Shown: piece by piece, positions 41,290-49,556 of the stretch
Layout: each line of letters opens with the position of its first letter
Position numbering within the stretch: position 1 is the stretch's first letter
Assembly: GCA_035549875.1 (NCBI GenBank)
Contig: DASZPV010000013.1
Coordinates: 1 to 60,019 of the forward strand
Direction: 5' to 3'
Length of the DNA: 60,019 nucleotides
Origin: JAKFWI01 sp035549875
GTDB taxonomy: Bacteria; Pseudomonadota; Alphaproteobacteria; Caulobacterales; Aquidulcibacteraceae
Notes under the pieces: generated by a model
Seen by the model: only the letters and a program-made list of their open reading frames with translations
Databases searched by the model: none
What the model was told of the DNA's origin: nothing
Program-made: the position numbers and the translations under genes

Positions 41290-43362
41290 ATGTCCGGGCA
41301 TGTCTCCGCGAATGACAAAGTTCGGGCCGGCTTATCGAGACGGCTCGCGTTGTCGCTGCCGCTTTTCGCTTTCATGTCGGTGTTGCTTCCCGCTCGTGCG
41401 CGGGGCGCGACAGCGCAGCCCGATACCGATTGGCTCCACTACGCGGGCGATTTGGCCAGCACGCGTTATTCCCCGCTCGATCAGATCGGACCGGCCAATT
41501 TCAAGGATATGGAAGTGGCGTGGCGTTTCGCCACCAGCCCCTACGGTCCGGCGCCTGAATTTCTCCTTCAGTGCACGCCGCTGGTGGCGAAAGGCCGGAT
41601 GTTTTTTACCGCCGGCACGCGCCGCAGCGTCGTGTCGATCGATGCAGCCACTGGCGAGGTGCTCTGGGTCCACCGTGAGGATGAGGGCGAGCGGGCGGCC
41701 AAGACGCCGCGTCCCCTTTCAGGCCGGGGCCTGGCCTATTGGACCGACGGAAAAGAAGAACGCATCCTTTACGTCACGCTCGGCTATCAACTCGTCGCGC
41801 TCGACGCCAAGACCGGCGCCCGCGTACAGAGTTTTGGCGATAGCGGGATCGTCGATTTGAAGTTGAACGACGATCAGGACGTGGACCTGATCAACGCCGA
41901 TTTCGGCTATCATGCAGCGCCCGCGATCGGCAACGATGTAATCGTGATAGGCGCCGCGCACACTGGCGGCGCCGCGCCCGTCACGCACAATAATGTAAGG
42001 GGTTACGTGCGCGGGTTCGATGTGCGCACCGGCAAACGCCTATGGATATTCCACACCATCCCGCAAAAGGGCGAGTTCGGCTACGACACCTGGCTCGATG
42101 GAACGGACAACGTCGGCAACGCCGGCGTGTGGGCCCAGATATCGATCGATGAGGAATTGAACCTCGCCTATCTCGGCGTCGAATTGCCGACGGGCGATTT
42201 CAACGGCCAGTATCGGCGCGGCAACGCCTTGTTCGGCGAAAGCATCGTCGCGGTCGATCTTAAAACCGGCGTGCGCAGATGGCACTACCAGCTCGTCCAT
42301 CACGGGCTGTGGGATCTGGATATTCCGTGCGCGGCGATCCTGTGCGATATTCCGGTCAACGGGAAAATCGTCAAGGCGCTGGCGCAGCCGACCAAGCAAT
42401 CGTTTCTGTATGTGCTCAATCGCGAGACCGGCAAGCCGATCTGGCCGATCGTGGAGAAGAAGGTTCCGAGGGGCGATGTTCCCGGCGAATGGTATTCGCC
42501 TATGCAACCGTTTCCGACCAAGCCGCCTGCCTACGATCTTCAAGGCATTGGCCCGAAAGATTTGATCGATTTCACGCCGGCGCTGCACGACGAAGCGCTG
42601 CGCCTGATCAAAAATTACGTCACCGGTCCGATATTCACGCCGCCTTCGGTTTACAGGCGCGAGGGCACGTGGGGCACGCTCGTCGTGCCCAGCGCCACCG
42701 GCGGCACCAATTGGGCCGGCGGCGCCTACGACCCCGAAACGCATACCGTCTTCGTGTATTCGAAGACTGAAACAGGCCCCACCGTTACGGTGCTGCACAA
42801 CACCGACAAGTCGTTTTCCGATATGGAGTGGATCGCCGCGCGCGCGATGCCGGCGTCGGAGAAGGACGTCGTCCGCGATGGGTTCAAGCCCAGACAGATC
42901 ACCGTCCAGGGCCTGCCGCTGCTCAAACCGCCCTATGGGCGCCTTACCGCGATCGATCTGACCAAGGGCGATATTAGCTGGCAGGTGGCGCACGGCGAAA
43001 CGCCCGATCAAATTCGTAACCATCCCGCGCTCAAGGGTGTCAAAATTCCAAGGACCGGCCAGGCCGGCAGGCTTGGGCCGCTCGTGACAAAGACGATGCT
43101 GGTCTGCGGCGATGCGATGAACACGACGGCGCCGTCCGGCCAGCGCGGCGCCATGCTGCGCGCCTATGACAAGAAAACCGGCGAGGAAAAAGGCGCCGTC
43201 ATGATGCCTGGTCCGCAGGTCGGCGCGCCGATGACTTACATGCTGAACGGATCGCAATACATCGTGCTGGCGATCGGCGGCGGCAGCGTTCGTGCCGAAC
43301 TGATTGCGTTCCGTCTGCCGAGAGCAGCCGGTCCCGCGCGCAGGGCGGTGAGCGAAGAATAA
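41290..43362 (+). CDS. PQQ-dependent dehydrogenase, glucose-dehydrogenase-like
   Basis: A 690-residue quinoprotein with an N-terminal signal or anchor helix (LALSLPLFAFMSVLLPARARG) and an eight-bladed propeller. DWLHYAGDLASTRYSPLDQI opens the propeller (two short parts DWLHYAGDLAS and TRYSPLDQI), and HHGLWDLDIP, TGGTNWAGGAYDPETH and W-containing blade repeats are typical of membrane-glucose-dehydrogenase-like PQQ enzymes. No CxxCH heme motif is present. The catalytic region lacks the extra Asp seen in lanthanide-dependent XoxF enzymes. The ATG at 41290 is chosen over a TTG at 41278. Substrate unknown; no PQQ synthesis genes lie in the window. Confidence 0.85.
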   Translation: MSGHVSANDKVRAGLSRRLALSLPLFAFMSVLLPARARGATAQPDTDWLHYAGDLASTRYSPLDQIGPANFKDMEVAWRFATSPYGPAPEFLLQCTPLVAKGRMFFTAGTRRSVVSIDAATGEVLWVHREDEGERAAKTPRPLSGRGLAYWTDGKEERILYVTLGYQLVALDAKTGARVQSFGDSGIVDLKLNDDQDVDLINADFGYHAAPAIGNDVIVIGAAHTGGAAPVTHNNVRGYVRGFDVRTGKRLWIFHTIPQKGEFGYDTWLDGTDNVGNAGVWAQISIDEELNLAYLGVELPTGDFNGQYRRGNALFGESIVAVDLKTGVRRWHYQLVHHGLWDLDIPCAAILCDIPVNGKIVKALAQPTKQSFLYVLNRETGKPIWPIVEKKVPRGDVPGEWYSPMQPFPTKPPAYDLQGIGPKDLIDFTPALHDEALRLIKNYVTGPIFTPPSVYRREGTWGTLVVPSATGGTNWAGGAYDPETHTVFVYSKTETGPTVTVLHNTDKSFSDMEWIAARAMPASEKDVVRDGFKPRQITVQGLPLLKPPYGRLTAIDLTKGDISWQVAHGETPDQIRNHPALKGVKIPRTGQAGRLGPLVTKTMLVCGDAMNTTAPSGQRGAMLRAYDKKTGEEKGAVMMPGPQVGAPMTYMLNGSQYIVLAIGGGSVRAELIAFRLPRAAGPARRAVSEE

Positions 43363-43376
43363 GTGTAGGGCGCGCC

Positions 43377-44327
43377 TTACCCGCGCGGCGCAGGCACGTT
43401 CACGCCGCCCACGGGCTTGCCGCGCAAGCCTTCGCGCCGAAAGCGGAACAATTGCGCGGGCCTGCCGCCGGTCTGCGGTTCAAATTTTCCGGCGCCTTCG
43501 ACCAGTTCGCCGTGTTCAACCAGGCGGCGGAAATTCTGTTTGTGCAATTCTAGTCCGGAGATGGCTTCAACGACGCGTTGCAATTGCAGCAGGGTGAACG
43601 TCTCTGGCATCAGTTCGAACACCACCGGGCGGTATTTTATTTTCGCGCGCAGGCGCCCAAGCGCAGTCGCCAAAATGCGGCGGTGATCCGATTGCATCGG
43701 GTCGCCGAAGCCCGGCGCGCTCGCGAGCGGTGCGCTTTCGCGGCCCTCCAGGCGGGCCCGGTCGCGCGCCGCTTCCGGGGCGAGGCCCGCTTCGTAGAGC
43801 AATTCGTAGCGGTCGAGCGCGCGTTCTTCGTTCCAGCCGGCGCCTTCGAGCGCGAAAGCGAGCGCGGCGCGTTCGCGGCGCTGGCTGGATTTTGCGCACC
43901 ACGCTTGCAGCGCGGGTGCGATGGTTTCGTCGATCACCGCCGGGCGGCCGCCGCGCCAGTCTTCCCATGGAAAGAAGCGATACCAATCGCGCCAATCGCC
44001 GGCGCCGAGCGCGGCGCGGTTGGGCGTCAGCGCCAGGTAGCCGACGGAAAGGATGCGGTCGGCGCCGGGCGCCTGTTCGGGTAAAGGCGATTCACGGCCG
44101 CGGTCGCCGAACGTATAGAGCTGCTCGACATAGCCGATCTCAAATCCGGTCTGCTCGCTCACCCATTTGCGCAGGGATAGCTCCAGCGTGCGGTCGCCGT
44201 CGGGATCGAAAGCGCCGAACGGGAGGCCGGCGACGGCGCCCTTGTCCTGGCGGGCCAGCACATAGGGCGCGTCTTCGGTGACCGCGACGACCACCGCCGA
44301 CAGGCCGATCACAACGCGCGCGCTCAT
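43377..44327 (-). CDS. NrtR-like regulator (NUDIX-like domain plus winged helix)
   Basis: A 316-residue protein with an N-terminal NUDIX-like domain (VVIGLSAVVVAV, then LPFGAFDPDGDRTLELSLRKW, where the catalytic NUDIX box is degenerate) and a C-terminal winged helix (PETFTLLQLQRVVEAISG, FRRLVEHGELVEG, RPAQLFRF). This is the build of NrtR/COG4111 regulators, in which the NUDIX domain binds ADP-ribose and controls NAD genes. No NAD biosynthesis gene is next to it. It is the last gene of a minus-strand run tsaC-HD-phosphatase-this gene; its start overlaps the phosphatase stop (ATGA). Confidence 0.78.
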   Translation of the reverse strand: MSARVVIGLSAVVVAVTEDAPYVLARQDKGAVAGLPFGAFDPDGDRTLELSLRKWVSEQTGFEIGYVEQLYTFGDRGRESPLPEQAPGADRILSVGYLALTPNRAALGAGDWRDWYRFFPWEDWRGGRPAVIDETIAPALQAWCAKSSQRRERAALAFALEGAGWNEERALDRYELLYEAGLAPEAARDRARLEGRESAPLASAPGFGDPMQSDHRRILATALGRLRAKIKYRPVVFELMPETFTLLQLQRVVEAISGLELHKQNFRRLVEHGELVEGAGKFEPQTGGRPAQLFRFRREGLRGKPVGGVNVPAPRG

Positions 44328-44869
44328 GAACTCGCGATTTTTGCCGGGCCGTAGAACGAGCGCAGGGCAAACGGTTCGGCTTCGCCGATTTCCGCCCAGG
44401 AGGCGCCGCGGCCGATCGATTCAATGGCGTGCAACATCCGGCCTCTGCGGCCAAGCGCGAGATCGGCGAGGTGCACGATGCGCCGGTTCGGCGTCGCGGT
44501 GGGGGAGGCCCCGCGCAATTCGCGCGCGATGATCATTTCATCGACATCGGGATTGTGCAGGCAGGCGGTGACGAACGCGGTAGCCGTGGAGCGCGAAATG
44601 CCGGCGTAGCAATGGATCAGGATCGGCCCCTTCTCGTCCCAGGCGGCGATGAATTTCAGCAGCTTGTCGATATGGGCTTCGGTCGGGTGGAGCCAGCCTT
44701 CCTGCGCCTCGACGATGTCGTGCATTTCAACGCGCAGATGCTTGTCGATATAGGCCGGGCCGGTTTCCGGAAACGCCATGGTCGGATCGAGCAGGCTGAT
44801 CACCCGCGCCGGCTTTCGCTCGGCGATGACTTGCGGAACGCGCGACAGGGGCGAAACGAGAATGGTCAA
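44324..44869 (-). CDS. Protein-tyrosine-phosphatase-like protein
   Basis: A 181-residue phosphatase with the P-loop HCYAGISRS: catalytic Cys87 and Arg93 (C-x5-R). ISLLDPTMAFPETGP may form the substrate-side loop. The size fits a small dual-specificity-like phosphatase. It starts with TTG two bases after the HD-protein stop and overlaps the NrtR-like start, so translation is coupled. Substrate unknown. Confidence 0.82.
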   Translation of the reverse strand: MTILVSPLSRVPQVIAERKPARVISLLDPTMAFPETGPAYIDKHLRVEMHDIVEAQEGWLHPTEAHIDKLLKFIAAWDEKGPILIHCYAGISRSTATAFVTACLHNPDVDEMIIARELRGASPTATPNRRIVHLADLALGRRGRMLHAIESIGRGASWAEIGEAEPFALRSFYGPAKIASS

Positions 44870-44871
44870 AG

Positions 44872-45480
44872 TCAGCCTTTGTCGATCAGTGCGGCGAAGC
44901 GATCAAGGAACGCTGCCTGCGCCGCCGCCGTGGCGTGCGGACGCAGGGCCAATTTCACCCCGCGCGGGGGCGCGCCGAAGAACCGCTGCGCTTCGCGCGT
45001 GGTAAAGCCGGCAAGCTGTGTGGCTTCGAAATAGGCGCAAATGAGGTCGGCTCGCTTCAAAAGGGTCTTTACCGCCGTTGGGAGATTGGCCGGAAGCCCG
45101 AACCGCATGTGGATGGCGCCGGCCAGCTTGGCCTCGAAGGCTTTATAATCCAGGCCCAGAGCGGTCTTGAACGGGCTGATCATGTCGCCGATCACATATT
45201 CCGGCGCATCGTGCAGCAGCGCCGCCAGCCGCCAGCGCCGCTCCAGGCCCGGCTCCAACTGGGCGCACAAGCGCTCCACGACCACGGAATGTTCCGCCAC
45301 GGAAAACGCGTGCTCGCCCTTGGTCTGCCCGTTCCAGCGCGCCACGCGCGCCAGGCCATGGGCGATGTCCTCGATTTCGACGTCCAGCGGGGAGGGATCG
45401 AGCAGATCGAGCCGCCGGCCTGACAGCATACGCTGCCAGGCGCGAGGGGCGGAGGCTGATGCTTTGCGGGCGGCGCTCAT
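44872..45480 (-). CDS. HD-domain phosphohydrolase, YfbR-like
   Basis: A 202-residue HD-domain hydrolase. The metal-binding residues are visible: His in AEHSVVV, His-Asp in LLHDAPEYVIGDM, and a later Asp in KRADLICAYFEA. The layout resembles YfbR-type 5'-nucleotidases and related HD proteins that act on nucleotides. It lies 36 bp after tsaC and two bases before the phosphatase gene. A nucleotide-directed role would suit the NrtR-like regulator downstream. Confidence 0.82.
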   Translation of the reverse strand: MSAARKASASAPRAWQRMLSGRRLDLLDPSPLDVEIEDIAHGLARVARWNGQTKGEHAFSVAEHSVVVERLCAQLEPGLERRWRLAALLHDAPEYVIGDMISPFKTALGLDYKAFEAKLAGAIHMRFGLPANLPTAVKTLLKRADLICAYFEATQLAGFTTREAQRFFGAPPRGVKLALRPHATAAAQAAFLDRFAALIDKG

Positions 45481-45516
45481 CGGTCTTAGGTGGCGCGGGC
45501 CGCATGCGGGCGCAAG

Positions 45517-46446
45517 TCACCGCCCTTGGGCGGCCCGGCGCAATCTGTCGTTAATCGCCGCGCCAAGGCCGGTATCTGGGATCGGCGCTACAGCGATGGC
45601 CGGCGCGCCCGCGGCGTCCAGTTCGCGCAGCAAGGCGTACAGATTGGCGGTGGCTTCAGTCAGATCGCCCGTGGCGGAAAGCGTGTTCGGGCCGGGGCCG
45701 AAGGAGATGAAAACTTCATCCGCCCTGGGCTGCTCGGCGTTGAGCCGCAGGCGCGCGCGCGGCGCATAGTGACGCGCCAGCATGCCGGGCGCTTCGATCG
45801 CGTCGCCCAGCGTCACGCGCTCCAGAGGACCGATTTCCGCTTCGATCACTTCGGCCGGAATCGCGCCGAGGCGTAACAGCCGCATGCGCCCGTCGGCGCT
45901 GAACCCGACGATGGTGGATTCCAGTCCCCACGTGCACGCGCCGCCATCAAGGATCAGATCGACGCCATCGCCGAGGTCCTCGGCGTGCGCCGCGCGCGTG
46001 GGGCTGACATGGCCGGAGCGGTTGGCGCTCGGCGCGGCGAGCGGAACGCCGGCCGCTTCGATTAGCGCGCGCGCGACGGGATGTGCCGGCGCGCGCAGGG
46101 CGATCGTGTCGAGCCCCGCGCGCGCCAAATCGCAGATCGGAGAGCCCTCGCGCAACGGCGCGACGACGGTCAGCGGGCCGGGCCAGAATTTGGCGATGAG
46201 CGCGCGGGCGCCTTCATTCAGTTGGGCGTGACGCGCGGCTTCGGTTTCGTTCAGCACATGCGCGATCAAAGGATTGAAATGCGGCCTGCCCTTCGCCGCG
46301 AACATACGCGCGATCGCGGCTGGGTTCGTCGCGTCCGCGGCGAGGCCGTACACCGTCTCCGTCGGCATCACGACAAGCCCGCCGGCGCGGATAATCTGCG
46401 CGGCGCGGGACAGGGCGTCTAGAGTTGGCGAAAGGGTTGGCGGCAT
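45517..46446 (-). CDS. tsaC: L-threonylcarbamoyladenylate synthase (Sua5/YrdC family)
   Basis: A 309-residue enzyme that makes threonylcarbamoyl-AMP from threonine, bicarbonate and ATP, the first step of t6A tRNA modification. The YrdC domain fills residues about 10-205 with MPTETVYGLAADA, KGRPHFNPLIAH, FWPGPLTVV and APSANRSGHVSPT; a C-terminal Sua5 domain follows (GMLARHYAPRA). The two-domain length makes it a Sua5 type. The ATG at 46446 is preferred; the frame extends upstream without support. Its pathway partner tsaD is at 11.3-12.4 kb. Confidence 0.92.
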   Translation of the reverse strand: MPPTLSPTLDALSRAAQIIRAGGLVVMPTETVYGLAADATNPAAIARMFAAKGRPHFNPLIAHVLNETEAARHAQLNEGARALIAKFWPGPLTVVAPLREGSPICDLARAGLDTIALRAPAHPVARALIEAAGVPLAAPSANRSGHVSPTRAAHAEDLGDGVDLILDGGACTWGLESTIVGFSADGRMRLLRLGAIPAEVIEAEIGPLERVTLGDAIEAPGMLARHYAPRARLRLNAEQPRADEVFISFGPGPNTLSATGDLTEATANLYALLRELDAAGAPAIAVAPIPDTGLGAAINDRLRRAAQGR

Positions 46447-46624
46447 TTGACAGCCTCGCCCCAACCGGGTCGCTGGCGGTGTCGTCGATAGGGACGTCAC
46501 GTCGAGGGAGTCAAGGCCGTTGAAACGCGCGGGTCTTGGGGGGAGGTGCGCGAAAGCGCCCTTGCGGTGCGACTGCGCGATCAGAAATTCTATTGGTCGA
46601 GGCTTGGCTTGTCGTAACGGCTTC

Positions 46625-48637
46625 ATGAGTTGGCGCCAGTTATCGCTCGGGGCTACACGTCCGGTTCAGGGCTCTTTCGGGCGTAAGTTTTCGCGATCAA
46701 GTCCGGCCGGCGAGGAGGCGAACCTGACCGATACAAAGCGTCAATCGCGGAGGCCCGGCGCCGCCTTCAATCGGGCGCTTGCCGCGCCGGTTCTTTGCTC
46801 AATTTTGTCGGCGTCATTGCTCTTGAGCCTTGCGCCGAAAGCCAATGCGGCCGAGGGGGCCGCAAGCAGCGCGACAGAGGGGTTGAGGCTGTTCGCGCAG
46901 CACTGCTCGAATTGCCACGCAACCGGCAGCGCCGGCCAACGTGCGCCCGATCTTGCCGCCTTGGAAAAGCTGCCGCAGGAGGAAATTCTAAGCGCCCTCG
47001 CCACTGGCTCCATGAGCGGGATCGCGCAGGGCCTGTCGGACGCCGACAAACGCCTCATCGCTCAAGCCATCAGCACCCAGCAGGCAGGCGCGGGCACGAG
47101 CGGCGAGGCCGCTTTGATGTCGCACCGCTGCGCCTCCAATCCGGCCCTTGCCGATCCATCCGCCGGCGCGCGCTGGAACGGCTGGGGCGTGGACTCCGCC
47201 AATACGCGTTTCCAGGACGCAAAGGATGCCGGAATATCCGCAGGCCAGGTCCCGCGCCTCAAGTTGAAATGGGCCTTCGGCTTTCCGAATGGGATCGCCT
47301 TCGGTCAGCCGACGATCGCTTCAGGCCGCGTATTCATTGGAAGCAACAACGGCTACGTCTACTCGCTCAATGCCGCCACGGGCTGCGTTTACTGGTCGTT
47401 TCAGGCTGGGCCGGGCATTCACACCGCGATCAGCCTTGGCCCCCTGAAAGGAAAAAGCCCGTCGGGGTTTGCGATCTACTTCGGGGATCGGAGAGCCAAC
47501 GTCTTCGCGCTCGACGCCGCAAGCGGACGGCTCCTTTGGAAAACGAGCGTGGACGATCATCCCCTGGCCCGTATCACGGGCTCCCCCCAACTTTTTAAGG
47601 ACGCGCTGTATGTCCCGGTGTCCTCTTCCGAGGAAGGCCGCGCCGCGGACATGAATTATCCCTGCTGCACCTTTCGCGGCAGCGTCGTGCGCTTGGACAC
47701 GGCAACCGGAAGACGCGTGTGGAAGACCTATACGATTTCGCAGCCTCCCGCGCCGACGCGGAAAAACACCCTGGGAACCCAGCTTTGGGCCCCCGCGGGC
47801 GCGGCGGTCTGGAGCGCGCCCACAATCGATCCCAAACGTCACGCCCTGTATGTCGGCACCGGTGATGGCTATACCGAACCGGCGGCGGGGACCTCGGACT
47901 CGATCCTGGCGCTCGATATGAAAACCGGCCGCGTGCTGTGGTCCGTCCAGGATACCGAGGGGGACGCGTGGATCCTGGGTTGCGCATCCGGCGCATCGGA
48001 TAACTGCCCCGAGCATCTGGGACCGGACTATGATTTCGGCAGCTCACCCATTTTGCGAACCTTGCCCAATGGCCGTCAGATTATCGTGGCGGCGCAGAAA
48101 AGCGGAAATGTCCTGGCCCATGATCCTGACCGGCGCGGGGCGGTATTGTGGAAGACGAACCTGGCGAATGCGCCGCCCCCCGGCGAGGGCGAGGGCATCA
48201 TCGTCTTTGGCGGCGCCGCGGACCAGCGCAGCGCCTATTTCCCGTTGACCACAGGCGGCGCCGCGGCCGTCCAGCTATCGACCGGGGAGCGCCAATGGGT
48301 GACGCGGTTCGATGCGCCCGGGCCGGATTCCTTGGGCATGCCGCGTCCGTTCGGACAGACCGCAGCGGGGTCGGCCATCCCCGGCGTTTTTTTCACGGGC
48401 GGCTGGGACGGCGTTCTGCGCGCCCTTTCCACGGCCGATGGCGCGGTCATTTGGCAATACGACACGGTTAGAGCATTCGACACGGTCAATGGCGTGACCG
48501 GAACCGGCGGGTCGATGGGCGGCCCCGGCCCAGCCATTGCCGGCGGAATGCTCTTCGTAGGCTCGGGCTATCTTGCCAATCCAGGACCGGGCAAGGCTCA
48601 CCCTGGGAATGTCCTTTTGGCGTTCGGGGCTGAATAG
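46625..48637 (+). CDS. Cytochrome c-PQQ quinohemoprotein, polyvinyl-alcohol-dehydrogenase-like
   Basis: A quinohemoprotein of about 670 residues. After a signal peptide ending PKANAA comes a small cytochrome c domain with CSNCH (near residue 95), then a PQQ propeller with blade repeats such as VYSLNAATGCVYWSF, VFALDAASGRLLWKT, ILALDMKTGRVLWSV and GVLRALSTADGAVIW. This order resembles polyvinyl-alcohol dehydrogenases (cytochrome) and related secondary-alcohol oxidases. The start is uncertain: ATG 46625 gives an over-long leader, while a CTG at 46724 sits behind a GAGGAGG ribosome-binding site and gives a normal signal peptide. Substrate unknown. Confidence 0.82.
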   Translation: MSWRQLSLGATRPVQGSFGRKFSRSSPAGEEANLTDTKRQSRRPGAAFNRALAAPVLCSILSASLLLSLAPKANAAEGAASSATEGLRLFAQHCSNCHATGSAGQRAPDLAALEKLPQEEILSALATGSMSGIAQGLSDADKRLIAQAISTQQAGAGTSGEAALMSHRCASNPALADPSAGARWNGWGVDSANTRFQDAKDAGISAGQVPRLKLKWAFGFPNGIAFGQPTIASGRVFIGSNNGYVYSLNAATGCVYWSFQAGPGIHTAISLGPLKGKSPSGFAIYFGDRRANVFALDAASGRLLWKTSVDDHPLARITGSPQLFKDALYVPVSSSEEGRAADMNYPCCTFRGSVVRLDTATGRRVWKTYTISQPPAPTRKNTLGTQLWAPAGAAVWSAPTIDPKRHALYVGTGDGYTEPAAGTSDSILALDMKTGRVLWSVQDTEGDAWILGCASGASDNCPEHLGPDYDFGSSPILRTLPNGRQIIVAAQKSGNVLAHDPDRRGAVLWKTNLANAPPPGEGEGIIVFGGAADQRSAYFPLTTGGAAAVQLSTGERQWVTRFDAPGPDSLGMPRPFGQTAAGSAIPGVFFTGGWDGVLRALSTADGAVIWQYDTVRAFDTVNGVTGTGGSMGGPGPAIAGGMLFVGSGYLANPGPGKAHPGNVLLAFGAE

Positions 48638-48651
48638 AACCGGCCGATCAC

Positions 48652-49353
48652 CTAATGCTTTGGCCGGGCGGGAAGCAACGGGGTCTGACCTGCCTTCAGC
48701 TGTTGGTCGAAGGCGCCCAGTTCCAGGGCGGCCGCGGCATAGTTGGCGATCAGCTCAACCAAATCCACGGTCTCTTTTCGGCCGAATAAACGCAGGGCCT
48801 CAGCGAAGGTCGCCGAAGAAACTTTTCGCTGGCCGATCATCTCGCGTCCGAACGCGATAACGGCGCGCTCCTTCTCGCCCAGTCCGGTTGCCGGCTTGCC
48901 GTACTTGATCGTGTCGATGATGGCTGGGTCGATTTGGTGTGGATTGCTTAGATCGCGTGCGCGCGGTTCGTTCTGGGTCCACTCGAACTGGCTGTTCATT
49001 TCCCGGGCGGTCACCAGAATTGCGATCTCGACGATTTGAGGCGGCAGCGCCGTTTCAAAGTTCAGGTAGTGATCGGAGTCCTCCATCGATCGAGCCACGG
49101 GACTGTAGAGGCGGGTGGAATGGACGGTGGCGGGCAGCGGTTGGCCCGCGCCAAGTCCGTCGAGGATTTTTTTGCCGAATTCGTTCATGTCCTCGCGTTT
49201 GGGCAAAGGAAGGCGGTTCCGGGAGTCCGGATAGACGTCGGCGGGGAGCGCTGCGGCTGATCCTGGGCTGCTCGCGGGCGTCTCTGCTCGCGCTGCCGCG
49301 CCCAGGAAAAGCGCCGCCGATAGGATGATTCCCGCAGCTAACCGTATGTGCAT
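48652..49353 (-). CDS. Exported carboxymuconolactone-decarboxylase-like protein
   Basis: A 233-residue exported protein: signal peptide (ending GAAARA) followed by a helical CMD/AhpD-type domain, with LPPQIVEIAILVTAREMNSQFEW, then GLGEKERAVIAFGREMIG and VDLVELIANYAAA. The usual CxxC of AhpD is absent, so it is not a peroxidase of that type. The ATG at 49353 has GGGAG at the right distance; upstream ATG 49359 lies too close to it. It lies between the convergent PVA-dehydrogenase-like gene and the divergent beta-propeller gene. Periplasmic CMD proteins are poorly characterised. Confidence 0.78.
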   Translation of the reverse strand: MHIRLAAGIILSAALFLGAAARAETPASSPGSAAALPADVYPDSRNRLPLPKREDMNEFGKKILDGLGAGQPLPATVHSTRLYSPVARSMEDSDHYLNFETALPPQIVEIAILVTAREMNSQFEWTQNEPRARDLSNPHQIDPAIIDTIKYGKPATGLGEKERAVIAFGREMIGQRKVSSATFAEALRLFGRKETVDLVELIANYAAAALELGAFDQQLKAGQTPLLPARPKH

Positions 49354-49556
49354 GAGCATCTCCCAAACCCGCCTCATCTATCCCGCCAGACCTGACAACT
49401 TAAACAAGGCCGAGGTCGAGATCAGCGCCTCAAGCGCGCGTGGGGCCCCGATGGGGGCTCTATTGTCGGGCGGGAACGGCCGGCGTAGGAATTGGAAAAT
49501 GCCGTCGCCGCGTCAGGCGCCGGGCCGATAACAATCCGGTTGGGGAGGGCGTTCGC

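Noticed and set aside
41290..43362. Lanthanide-dependent PQQ dehydrogenase with a lanthanide uptake system
   Set aside because: The enzyme is glucose-dehydrogenase-like and lacks the extra Asp pattern of XoxF-type proteins; the importer is a common BtuFCD type.
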